From contig NC_092345.1 of assembly GCF_963676685.1 (NCBI RefSeq), positions 30,961,585-31,025,584 of the forward strand: a stretch of DNA of 64,000 bases. The letters run 5' to 3'. Positions 43,501 to 64,000 of this stretch are shown piece after piece. The stretch's first letter is position 1. The number at the start of each line of letters is the position of its first letter. This DNA is from Mytilus edulis (taxonomy: Eukaryota; Mollusca; Bivalvia; Mytilida; Mytilidae). The notes beneath the pieces were generated by a model. That model searched no databases, was not told where the DNA came from, and saw only the letters and a program-made list of their open reading frames with translations. A program made the translations under genes and the position numbers.

Positions 43501-43814
43501 GTACCTATTCGGTTGAATTTAAAAGAAAAATCTACAATTTAAATTTGATACTTTAAGTCGAAAGAGCATAAGTAAGGAATGAAAATAATGTTATTGGGGT
43601 CGTTATCAAGACTTGACCATACCCGCGAATTCGCAGGTCCGTACTAGAATTAAAGAACATACGCCTTATTCTTAGCCTGGATTTTGAGAAGTCGTATTGT
43701 CATTTTGTAGTCAAGCTGATTATAAAGTGCAATGTCGAAGTTCAGGTATAATTATTACCCGTGGATTTAGAATATTCTGAATACGCCTATTGGTATCATG
43801 CTATCCGCTATACA

Positions 43815-44735
43815 TCTTTGTCTTTCTTATGGAAAATACCAGAAACCCTGCACCACAGGTTTTTATTCCCAATTCATAAAGGGAAAGAAGATTTATCCGA
43901 TCTTAATAACTTTCGAGGAATTACAATAACTGATTCATTGGGGAAGCTTTTTAATAAGATACTTGATACACGTCTTTGTAAATTCTAAGATAAATACCAT
44001 ATCATTGATGATAGCGAAATTGGGTTTACAAAAAAACCCAAAAAAACACGATCATCTGACCATATGTTCATTCTGAAAACTATTATTATTCTAAGTTTTG
44101 TAATACAAAAGTAGGTAGAGTGTTTGCCTGCTTTGTTGATTTCCAGAAGGCTTTTGATACTGTCCTTCTCCCAGGAATAAAACTTAAGCTATTGGATATA
44201 GTTAAAAATTATGATAACAGATCTCTTTAGAACTAAAGTTGGAGTAACAGGGTTATAGTTAAAGAATACGGTAACAGATCTATTTGGAACTAAAGTTGGA
44301 GTAAAACAGGGAGACCATTTGTGTCCAAATTTGTTTAAAATTTTCATAAATGAACTTCCAGATTGTTTTAAAAGTTCCCCTGATCCAGCTGTTGTTAATT
44401 CACGACCAGTCCATTCTTTACTATATATGCTGATGATATTGTCATTTTTTAAACTTCAGCAAAAGGACTTCAGAGTAAATTTGATGGATGAAGTACTTAT
44501 TGTAAAGTTTGGTGTTTGAAAATTAATCCCATTAAAACCAAGGTGCTTATATTTAACAAGACAGGAAAACATGTCAAACATGATTTTTATTTTAATAACA
44601 GACTTATTGATTGAGCTCAACATTGTAAATATTTAGCAATTTTTTTTAGTGAATCTGGAACTTTTTCCTTGGCTCAGAGAGAATTGTATAATAAGGCGTT
44701 AAAAGCCTACAATAAGCTACGCAAGGACTTTCTGA
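43815..44735 (+). pseudogene. Dead LINE reverse transcriptase fragment
   Basis: Pieces of a non-LTR retrotransposon reverse transcriptase spread over different frames: FPIHKGKEDLSDLNNFRGIT (palm start), FACFVDFQKAFDTV near 44119, VGVKQGDHLCPNLFKIFINE near 44297, the catalytic LYADDIV at about 44423, and LYNKALKAYNKLRKDFL near 44690. Several stops and frameshifts separate them, and no endonuclease is present. It belongs to transposon 2 only by position. Confidence 0.8.
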
Positions 44736-44890
44736 TTGGCTAACTGCACATCATTGTTATTCCGTAAGCAATTGCATTGCTCAATAAAACTTTTCATTCA
44801 TGATAACACGTGGTCCCACAATAAAGTGCACAGGTGAATTAACTAAAACAATAATAAAATTAGTGTTTTCATAATCTACATTGCTAAAAA

Positions 44891-45154
44891 ATTATAAGTA
44901 TTGAATGGTTCTTTTTGTAACTTCATAGAGTTGTAAATGCGTTGACCGTGCGCACATTTTTAGTATGAAGCAATGTACTTCGGTCAACGCTTTTACAACC
45001 CCGAATGAAGTTACAAAAAGAAGCATTCAATTCTTAAATAACATAAACATTATTTTCAACCTGCATATAAATGTGATAGTTGCCGCAGTACATTTGGTTC
45101 TACCTTGTAATATATCCTGGGTACACGCCTGCCGGCTACAAATTACTAATATTT
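44891..45154 (+). repeat. 264-bp direct repeat, copy 1
   Basis: Nearly identical to 45932-46195; the one difference I noted is GAATGAAG versus GAATAAAG. The first half folds back on itself (ATTGAATGGTTCTTTTTGTAA against TTACAAAAAGAAGCATTCAA). Confidence 0.85.
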
Positions 45155-45332
45155 GATCTTACTCTTAAATTCAACGCGTGTAGCATTGTAAAATATATAT
45201 CAACAATATTCATACTTTCTAGGTTCATTGCGACAACATGGATTAAGTTTTTATTCCGTACATAGAACAAATATCAATGATGTACCGCAAGATCGTCATG
45301 CAATCTAAAAAAAAAAGACAACACGTTAAAAA

Positions 45333-45381
45333 CTACGGAAGCGTATTAGCGCCACACATTTTTTTTAAATTTTTCTTCCTG
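45333..45381 (+). repeat. Module shared with transposon 1
   Basis: TACGGAAGCGTATTAGCGCC followed by a T run and TTTTTCTTCCT, as at 10698-10746. Confidence 0.7.
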
Positions 45382-45931
45382 GCCAAGTTCGGATGGATAT
45401 CTGGAGTAGATGGAATTGACATGGTCATATATAACACCTGTTATGATTGGATATAGCTTTCCCGCCATTAACACTCGAGGAACCCTGGGTTGTGGCAGGG
45501 TTTTTAGAGATCGACTCGATATCCCGGATGTTATGAAGTGACATGTTCAAAATTGTACGTTCAATAATGTCATCTGCCGACGTGATTGCAGGTTATAAAG
45601 TCGTAAATAAAAAAAAATCTAAAAGATAATATGAGGGAATACACGTGTATTCAACAATTTGATGCCTTAACGTACAGTAAAACATATATATTAATACTCA
45701 ACCCTAGCATACAATTTGGCTTAATGCGAGTTGATTGGTTTTCAATGTTACTCCTAAATGATGGTCGTTTGGAATATATCAAAATTGTATGTTTGATAAT
45801 TCTTTAACTTAATTTCTGCATACCATTATCAGAGTAACAAATAAAATAATATTGTTTATAGTAAACTTTATATATCAATTGAGTTTATTAACACGGTCAT
45901 CTTTCAAAGTTACGACCATCTTTTGTAAAGT

Positions 45932-46195
45932 ATTATAAGTATTGAATGGTTCTTTTTGTAACTTCATAGAGTTGTAAATGCGTTGACCGTGCGCACATTT
46001 TTAGTATGAAGCAATGTACTTCGGTCAACGCTTTTACAACCCCGAATAAAGTTACAAAAAGAAGCATTCAATTCTTAAATAACATAAACATTATTTTCAA
46101 CCTGCATATAAATGTGATAGTTGCCGCAGTACATTTGGTTCTACCTTGTAATATATCCTGGGTACACGCCTGCCGGCTACAAATTACTAATATTT
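45932..46195 (+). repeat. 264-bp direct repeat, copy 2
   Basis: See copy 1. The right inverted repeat of transposon 2 follows it directly. Confidence 0.85.
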
Positions 46196-46202
46196 TTGTC
46201 GG

Positions 46203-46482
46203 TTACGACCATCATCCAAACTACTATAGTTGACATTACGACCATCACAATTTAAAGTTACGACCATCATGCTCGAATTTTTGAATGGCTATTTTACGCG
46301 AAATTGAAATTATTTTATGTGTCAAATTTGATTTCAATAACCACACTCATGATAAGTATGTATGAGACAAGCGGTTTGGCTCAAATAAATCTTTTACTGG
46401 ACGAAAATCGGAAAAGAAAAATTTATCCCTAGAGTTGTCTCCCATTTTCGGTAAAGTTACGAACATCCGCTTACCATCAGGG
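46203..46482 (-). repeat. Right inverted repeat of transposon 2
   Basis: Reverse complement of the left end, with scattered substitutions and small indels. Confidence 0.8.
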
Positions 46483-46499
46483 CTTAAGGCTGGCCATAT

Positions 46500-47066
46500 A
46501 GCCAAAGACCAATGCATTTATTCTATTTGGATTTTTTTTAATATAAAACCAAGTAAGAAAGGAACCACACTGACAGATCATTCTTCTGTGAATTCATTAT
46601 GTCCAAGATTCTCTCTATCTATTATTGTTTTCATGATAATAGTCAATAATGGAGAGAAAAAAATGATAAAAAAATGCCATTTATTTAAGGGCAACAAGTC
46701 CTATTCAAAGTCATCTCACAGTTTTGTCGTATTAAGATAACTGGTAGAGCTGATCATTAAAAAAAAAAATATTTCTCAAATTAAGATTTTCTCTATTTAT
46801 AACGGTATTCAAAATAATAGACAAGACATTCATTTCACCCCATGTTCTATTGCTTCGAACGCCATTTCAGCTATCTTAATTTGCAGGCATGGTCACGTCT
46901 TGACACATTTTAAAACCCCAATGATGATAGAACTTGGTAAAGTTTTTGTTAAATTTAGTCTAGTAGTTCAAAGGAGAAGATTTTTGTAAAAGTTGGTGAA
47001 CGACGACGACGGACGCCAATTGATAAGAAAAGCTCACTTGGCCCATTGTACCAGGTGAGCTAAAAT
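46500..47066 (+). repeat. Dispersed bivalve-type repeat ending in GACGACGACGGACGCC
   Basis: I recognise the end (GACGACGACGGACGCCAATTG, then AAAGCTCACTTGGCCCATTG and AGGTGAGCTAAA) from memory as a very common repeat in bivalve genomes and UTRs. The 101-codon frame over the left part is not accepted as a gene. Confidence 0.5.
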
Positions 47067-47111
47067 AAAGTGGATCGTTCGAATAGAAGCCCGTTATCAA
47101 TGTTTGATTAT

Positions 47112-47117
47112 TTTATT
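47112..47117 (-). terminator. Polyadenylation signal of the serine protease gene
   Basis: AATAAA on the minus strand, about 40 nt after the stop codon. Confidence 0.6.
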
Positions 47118-47155
47118 CCAACGAAAAACTAAGTGAAATATGTACATAAAAGTTA

Positions 47156-58016
<10,861 letters not shown>

Positions 58017-58090
58017 TACTGGCGTTTTTAGGTGGTAATACAACGGTATCCGACGTCGTCTACTACTAGTTGAACCTCAGTCCATTTTCA

Positions 58091-58097
58091 ATTTATA
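58091..58097 (-). promoter_or_regulatory. TATA box of the serine protease gene
   Basis: TATAAAT on the minus strand, 75 nt before the ATG. Transcription would start near 58060, giving a short 5' UTR. Confidence 0.55.
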
Positions 58098-58865
58098 CCT
58101 TAGTCCATTACTGACCATATGTGTTATTCCAGCAATAAACGTGATAATTCAGAAACAAACGGTCACTGAAAAGTGCTTTAACAAGGTCAAAATTTGTCAA
58201 ATTCGTGACCTTTACCCAAATTTACTATGTCAAGTACTGGTTCTGTTCACGTTATAAAACAAACGTATGTTTAGTTTTGGGAATAATTCAATTTACACTG
58301 CTAGTCAATTTTTATAGCATCTGATAAGTTCAGGAGATTATTCATTCGAAGGACTACGACCAGTTTATCGTGTGAATATAAAAGTGAAGCAAATCACTGT
58401 CGTTTACGATTTCGGTACAGTTTAAACACAAACGAACTCTTATTGGGTGTATATATGTTGTTTATACGCGCATTGGAACAGCTGTAGGAATTCTATTCAG
58501 ATATTTGTGTAGAAATTAAATTAAAGCTGGGAGAGACAAATATTTATTCGAAGCAACAATTCCTTAAGCTGCTTCAACTTTTGCTACGTGACCGTGAAGC
58601 AGTTCAAATGCTCTCAATAACTGCATGATGGTTAGAGGTTTCTTTCATGTTAAGTCAAATGGAGTGTAACACTTCTAAATGTTAATATAAATGTAAAAAA
58701 GAAGAATTTCCGATGCCATAATTTACTCACATCCAGCTGTCAGTACCTTAGTGGTGACATGAAATGGTCATAATTATGAATTAACTGTTTACAACACTTT
58801 GATTGTTGTCGAAGTACAGCGGAATATTTCAGCTAAATGCTTTGTTAGGATAATTGTTTCGGACG
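58098..58865. other. Protease upstream region
   Basis: No gene or clear repeat. Possible promoter sequence, nothing further recognised. Confidence 0.3.
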
Positions 58866-58869
58866 TTTT

Positions 58870-58990
58870 AGATCTTAAATGCTCTTCAACTTCGTACTTT
58901 AATTGACCTGTTTTTGCTATTTTGATCCGAGCTTAATTGATGAGACTTTAGCAGACGAAACGCGCGTCTGACGTAAACGATTCTTTGATG
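58870..58990 (-). repeat. Dispersed repeat (family F), copy 3
   Basis: Reverse complement of the 53330-53430 segment (TGCTCTTCAACTTCGTACTT, GCAGACGAAACGCGCGTCTG). Confidence 0.65.
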
Positions 58991-59555
58991 AACTTATTAG
59001 TGTATTTATGTTGAAACACAATATAAACACAAAACAATTACAATGTGTTAATGCTGTATTTACATATTTAAAAAAAAACATAATTCAGTTGTATACATAC
59101 TGTTGTATGTCACATCTAATAAATTGCAAGCACATATATGCATATGTGTGAACAGATCAAACATTTCTGCACCCAGACACAGACTGTTTACATGGATCAA
59201 TTAAAGTTCACTGTATGCAATCCACACCGGTAAACACATGTGTGGTCAATCAAACATATCAAAACCCATGCAAGCATGCAGTATCGATCGAAACATACGT
59301 TTGCCTTTGTCGATTACATACACACTAGACTAGTAAACACAATTTGAATTTGATCTGAAATGTTCATTTTGATTTGAAAAAAAATTATATTACTTCAATC
59401 TATCTGTAAATGTTTCAGACTTATCCGTTTCCAATAGATTCAGTACTGTTCAGCAAATATGCTTGGAGTAATTTATTTTAAGATCTGTTCAGCTTACGAG
59501 ATGAAATTTTAAGGGACTGAATTTTCGGTTGTCCCCTGACACCGTTTGCGAATAT
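58991..59555. other. Intergenic, no gene seen
   Basis: AT-rich with CACA-rich stretches around 59150-59330. Confidence 0.3.
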
Positions 59556-59559
59556 GGTC

Positions 59560-59775
59560 TTGAGGAAACGATGATAGTCTTGAGGAAGGGGACGATAAAT
59601 GGCTGACCCGTGTTAAGAGAGAGCCATATCTCTTGCACGTTAAAGACACCCTTGTAGGTTTCGAAAAAGAGCAGGCTAATGTCGCTACAAGGCAGCACTC
59701 ACACCCGCAAAGTGGAAAGAGATTAATATAAATTGCAAAAACTTGTTTCCCAATCCCTATAAATAAATGTGTTTA
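59560..59775 (+). repeat. Dispersed repeat, possible SINE body
   Basis: Contains ATATCTCTTGCACGTTAAAG and AGGCAGCACTCACACCCGCA, a stretch I recall as widespread in molluscs. The GTTAAAGAC word resembles a conserved SINE core, but no Pol III head was found. The 69-codon minus frame across it is not accepted. Confidence 0.35.
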
Positions 59776-59940
59776 AACTAAACTACGGTGAACTCAATCT
59801 AGCTGTTTGATTATTTCGAAGAGATCATATAAAACCTTTTATTGCGTAAACCCTCAGGTTTACGCAGTATATATTGGACGAGTGATGTAGTCTTTCGGAA
59901 CACCGGATGTTATTCGGTATTCGGAACGCTTCTGTTTCTT

Positions 59941-60008
59941 TCTATGACCACCTTTCAAATACATGCGCAATAGCTATGACCACCTTTTAAATGCATGCGC
60001 AATAGCTT
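59941..60008. repeat. 33-bp direct duplication
   Basis: TATGACCACCTTTCAAATAC plus ATGCGCAATAGC, then a second copy with three differences. Confidence 0.75.
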
Positions 60009-61050
60009 ACTAATCTGTTGAATATGCATTAGCATCTTAAGTTGCTATAGAGATATTTTACGTATGATCTGAAATTTATTATGATATAATATTTTGTTGC
60101 ACACGACTACAAGCTGCTAATATTAACCTACATGCGTAGTATTTTAATCAAACGATGTAACCAGCTGTGTTAAGATATGAGATAAGATTTCATGTAAACA
60201 ATGCGCTTTATATTCTGAACGAAAATAATTAAAAATAAAATGTTTAGAAAGAGTTTTAGTAGCATTTATTTTAGATTTTACGTTTAGTGAAGATGTACAT
60301 GTTGTAAAAAGCAATTAAAGCTATTTATTTTTTTATACTGAAATTAAAGGGAAGTCTTTCTTGCATATGATTAAATAACAGTTATTTTTTTTTTGGTTAA
60401 ATATTGCAACTTTAATTAAAAAAAATGGTTATTAAAAATAAAATTAAATAGATATTGAACATGAAAAAATAAAATATTTTGAACGAGAACAATTAAAACT
60501 AAAATCTTTAAAAAAAAGTATTAGCACTTTTTGAAATTTTACGTCTAGGATAGACCAAGGACATGGAAATATAATCATAAATACGTGCCTCAAATAGGTG
60601 TAAAAACGAGGATTTTTCAAAAAAGAGGATTTTTCAAAAAAAAAAAATCGTTTATAGTAAATAACGTTAAAATTAATTATGAAAGTTATGTCCGTATTTA
60701 TTTTCATTAATATTGCAAATTTAAAGTTATTTTTTTGTTTAAATATTGCAACATTATTTACTTTTTTTTAAAACAAAGAGGTCACATAATAACCTCTGAA
60801 TCCTTTTCGTCATTAAAATGCGACTGATAAGTATAGATATTCAATATGAAGGGGGAAAAAATAACCGTGACTGAAATCTAAATCTAAAATTTATTTAAAA
60901 AAAATACACATTTGACCATGCAGATGTAAGAAATGATACTTCAATGAAACAACGAATTAAATGTGCCACTTTAACTACGACTGATAACCTAAAAATGCAT
61001 GCATGATTCATTTTTAGCAGACTTAACCAGGTCGGCGATAAGATATCGAA
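60009..61050. other. Very AT-rich intergenic
   Basis: Contains a diverged internal duplication (AATATTGCAACTTTAATTAA near 60404 and ATATTGCAAATTTAAAGTTA near 60710) and GAGGATTTTTCAAAAAA twice at 60608. No gene. Confidence 0.4.
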
Positions 61051-61059
61051 TATAAAAAA

Positions 61060-61240
61060 GAAGATATGGGTTGGCGTCAATGAGACAACTATCTACAAGA
61101 AACCAAAATAACACTGATATACAAACTATGGGTCACCGAACGGCCTTCAACAACAAGCAAAGCACGTACCGCATAGTCGGCTATAAAAGGCCCCGAAATG
61201 ACAATGTGAAACAATCAGTCAAAAAAGAAAATTAACAAAG
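61060..61240 (+). repeat. Dispersed mussel-type repeat (family B)
   Basis: ATGGGTTGGCGTCAATGAGA to GGCCCCGAAATGACAATGTG, closest to the copy at 7988-8180. Confidence 0.7.
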
Positions 61241-61254
61241 TCCGTATCATCGTA

Positions 61255-61505
61255 TGCGTAACTTAGTTGCTCACCAAAGGAACGCTACGCAAGCGTTTAA
61301 ACCCGCGTTCCATAAGTTTGAAGTACGTCGAAATGCAAAGGTATACGCTTGGTGAACGCTTTTACTTCAGGAAAATTTTAATGGAACATAAAAACTTTCA
61401 TTCAGCTCAAGCGTTTGTCAAGCGTATACCTGTAAACTGCACGCACATAATATACACGCTACACGAGCGTTGAAAACGCTACAGATAAGTTTGAGACACG
61501 TTAAG
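61255..61505. repeat. Cluster of AACGCT / AGCGTT words
   Basis: About ten ACGCT or AGCGT pentamers in 240 bp on both strands, for example ACGCTACGCAAGCGTTTAAA and CAAGCGTTTGTCAAGCGTAT. More of them occur at 62350-62450. No target duplication or inverted ends could be set. Confidence 0.4.
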
Positions 61506-63775
61506 GGCACATTGCATATACAAATACTCGTCGCCTTAAAGCTTTCATTCAGGAGAAGAAGTCCGATACGGGTGAAACTTCATCAAACCTACAGAAGATA
61601 TTACACCCTCTCCAACCATGCAACATGGGACTAGACATAGAAGTACATGAACTACTATTAGTTTGAGCTGTACAAGATCTACAAAAATATCCCGCCTGCC
61701 TCAAAGGTGCATAGGATCGACCTTGGTCCAGCACTAATGATACAAGTACCAACCAGAGTTACAATGACGTGGTAGTAAGTCTTTAAAGGCCACCGAGCGG
61801 CCTCCAAAAATGAAAAAAACACTATTTAGTCGGCTATTAAATGCCCCGACCATTAAGATTTAAAAACAAAAATCAAACAAAACTAAACAGCATTACTGAT
61901 AACAAAATAATTTACGAAAAAAACTTGACCGACATGAATTATGAACAACAACCACTGTACTACATGTTCCTGGCTTTAGAATGGACATTGGCACATAAAC
62001 AATGTGGTGGCCATAAACCCAACCCTCCCAAATGAACCAATTTGAAACCCTAAGGACAATATATCGCAAGAAAAAACTGTAAATTATCAGTTGCAATTCG
62101 CGTCCCTAAAAATATGGGTACGGTGCACAATAATCATTTACATAAAAACAATAGACACAAATCACTGAAATAATCTCACTTACCGAAAGCTATTTCAAAG
62201 CTAGTGAACATGCAGACGAACCAGTGGACATAGACGGACTGGTAAACATGTAAACAGACGGGCGAATGTGACAGACTTATTGACAAACATTCACATATAG
62301 ACAGACCTGCAGTTGGGAATGTAGAAAGACTAGGAGAAACCCCTAGGTACGCTTTACGCACACACAATACACGCTTTAAGCTCGTGCACACGATACAGAT
62401 ATGATTGACAGGTCGAATGCATCAAAATTACTAGCGTATTGGTAGCGTGCATGATTTTTTTACCACGGCCGACGTACGTCGGATCTATACGTTGATGTGT
62501 GAAGCCGGTATTACATCAAGTAAACAGGCAATGTCAGTTTCTAATTATTATGCACAACAAAAGTAATATAAGACAATACATCTTTATTAAACAATTATCT
62601 AATATATATATACTAGTAATGCCAAACAAGCATTTGGGTTTACGATTGCATTTCTTTTTTTAAAGAAAGCAACTTGTTATATTAATTGGATTGTCTATTA
62701 AAATTGTCTTGCCAAGTGCCAACAAAGGCTAAGATTGTGGACCTGAAAATAATACAGGAGCGGATAAGGTGTGTGTGTGATTTCTTTCTGCCCCTTTGTT
62801 TTGAAGCCCATCTTTTAAAAACTCAAATGTCCCCCACTGTGATATATATAACAAAAACAAGTCTTAAGAACTATAAAAGAATTAAACAAAGACAGCCGGA
62901 AAAAGATAGAAAATTAATGGCTGCATAATAAACCTGTAAAAATATTTACCTTGATGTACCTTTTTCCCACGAAATCATCCAAAAATTGTATCCACGATAA
63001 TGTTGAATCTTCAGTATCTCAATTATATTGACAACGATGTGCGAACAAAATAAACATACTTAATTAGTAAAAATGTCAAAAATAAGGGACAGTAGTCAAG
63101 ATTGTGTTATAATACTGATCACTATAAAACAAGCTAATACGTAACAACGAAGCAGTAAAAAGGCATAGAGACAAAGCACAAAGCAAAAATGAAGGACAAG
63201 AATACAAAAAAAAAATACCATATCTGAATAACACAATGACGGAATGAACAGAGCCTTGTCATATGTATCAAAGGAACACAAAAAGGCAATCAAAAAAGAA
63301 TATTATCAAAAATGAAGGACAAGAATACGAAAATTATCTTAGAACAATAGCACGAAAATTATCTTAGAACAATAGCACGATAACGGGATGTAGAAATACA
63401 GAGCCGCGTCAAATGGATATCACAAAAAAACAGACTAAACAGTCGAAGTAATATTCATAAAGACAAGTAAAAGAATGCTTCTATAACACGCTAGTAAGAT
63501 GATAAATAACGTCAGTACCCAGAATCTATACTTCAAGATCTAAACCATCGTTTATTATTGGTTCCAAACCACAACTTTTGTTTTATCTTGATTTGACTTT
63601 TGAACTCGTCATCAGATTAAGGCAGTAAAGTTTTATTACCTTAATTCTACTTGAAGTAAAAATATGTATATGATGGTTACATGACAATGTATTATTTTTA
63701 TAATTCAAATATTACGTAAAAATTAAATATTGATGCCATAGTTAGTTTTCGTCGCTAATTACATTCTTTCATGTA
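61506..63775. other. Intergenic with repeat fragments, no gene seen
   Basis: 61785-61860 resembles part of family B (GGCCACCGAGCGGCCTCC, GGCTATTAAATGCCCCGACC). A 25-bp unit ACGAAAATTATCTTAGAACA is duplicated at 63327-63376, and AAAATGAAGGACAAGAATAC occurs at 63186 and 63308. No coding motif. Confidence 0.4.
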
Positions 63776-63799
63776 TGTTTGGGGTGACATTTACTTCCA

Positions 63800-63985
63800 C
63801 ATAGTGTCATAGCTTTTTTGAATTTGCAAGTATTGGTTGTGCACGATCCTTTTCATTTTCACCTTTTTTTGTGAGTGAAACGCTAGCTTTTTTGTAGCTG
63901 CGTACAGTGATACCGATGTCTTGGGCCATTCTGATAATATGTCTACGGTGTTTTTAAGAAGCTCTGGATCTCAAATATCGTAACA
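63800..63985 (-). pseudogene. Possible transposase helix-turn-helix scrap
   Basis: On the minus strand a stretch reads RHIIRMAQDIGITVRSYKKA and continues lysine-rich to a stop. The pattern resembles the DNA-binding start of mariner-like transposases. It is short, preceded by a stop and cut by the window end, so identity is weak. Confidence 0.3.
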
Positions 63986-64000
63986 TGACTGCAATATACC

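Larger units (their letters stand above)
42443..46487. mobile_element. Non-autonomous transposon 2, long TIRs, 5-bp target duplication
   Basis: The element is 42448-46482 (4035 bp), flanked by CTTAA (42443-42447 and 46483-46487). Inverted ends of about 280 bp start CACTGGTGGTAAGCGGATG on the left and CCCTGATGGTAAGCGGATG on the right. The motif GTTACGACCATC or its complement occurs at least seven times (42679, 42713, 42732, 45909, 46203, 46239, 46259). Inside lie a 450-bp palindrome, a dead LINE fragment, two identical-length direct repeats and the module shared with transposon 1. No transposase found. Confidence 0.75.

Noticed and set aside
46435-46740. 101-codon frame
   Set aside because: It starts in the inverted end of transposon 2 and continues into a dispersed repeat.

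Overview
The window looks like nuclear DNA from a bivalve mollusc, most likely a mussel of the Mytilus type. It is AT-rich, its genes are split by introns and lie far apart, and the genes found are animal genes (NRARP, VHL, sulfiredoxin, a trypsin-fold protease). Much of the rest is repeats that I recognise from memory as common in mussel genomes. I saw no prokaryotic features, no CRISPR array and no rRNA.

Layout. At 0.4-1.8 kb lies an intact single-exon NRARP gene on the minus strand, with two perfect CSL (Notch effector) sites upstream. From 1.8 to 25.9 kb there are only repeats: a 35-bp minisatellite, G-rich MITEs with CAGTGGCGGATCC ends, a 3.1-kb element with long terminal inverted repeats (10070-13194), several tandem arrays and dispersed mussel-type repeats. 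A two-exon VHL gene is at 25967-27036 (minus). About 1.2 kb upstream of it, head to head, sits a full-length LTR retrotransposon (28275-36993, plus). Its two 493-bp LTRs read identical; it has a tRNA-Gln primer site, gag, pol and an extra ORF in the env position. A two-exon sulfiredoxin gene is at 40812-41877 (plus). A second long-TIR element (42448-46482) holds a dead LINE fragment. A seven-exon serine protease gene covers 47156-58016 (minus); its introns hold a third long-TIR element, a degenerate Penelope-type reverse transcriptase, a hairpin element and a mariner-type MITE made of palindromes. From 58.1 to 64 kb I see only dispersed repeats and a possible transposase scrap.

Most notable. 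(1) The LTR element carries a textbook -1 frameshift signal at the gag end: heptamer TTTAAAC, 6-nt spacer, 11-bp stem, and a possible pseudoknot. (2) Its third ORF looks like a decayed SGNH-hydrolase-like protein rather than an envelope, and a splice acceptor lies directly before its ATG. (3) Three large elements without a visible transposase share 5-bp target duplications, long inverted ends and arrays of a short motif; two of them also share an internal module. They may be one poorly described class of non-autonomous transposon.

The host genes do not form a pathway together. VHL (oxygen sensing) and sulfiredoxin (peroxiredoxin repair) are both stress-related, but nothing in the sequence links them. 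Spliced gene models were built by eye from splice sites and reading phase.
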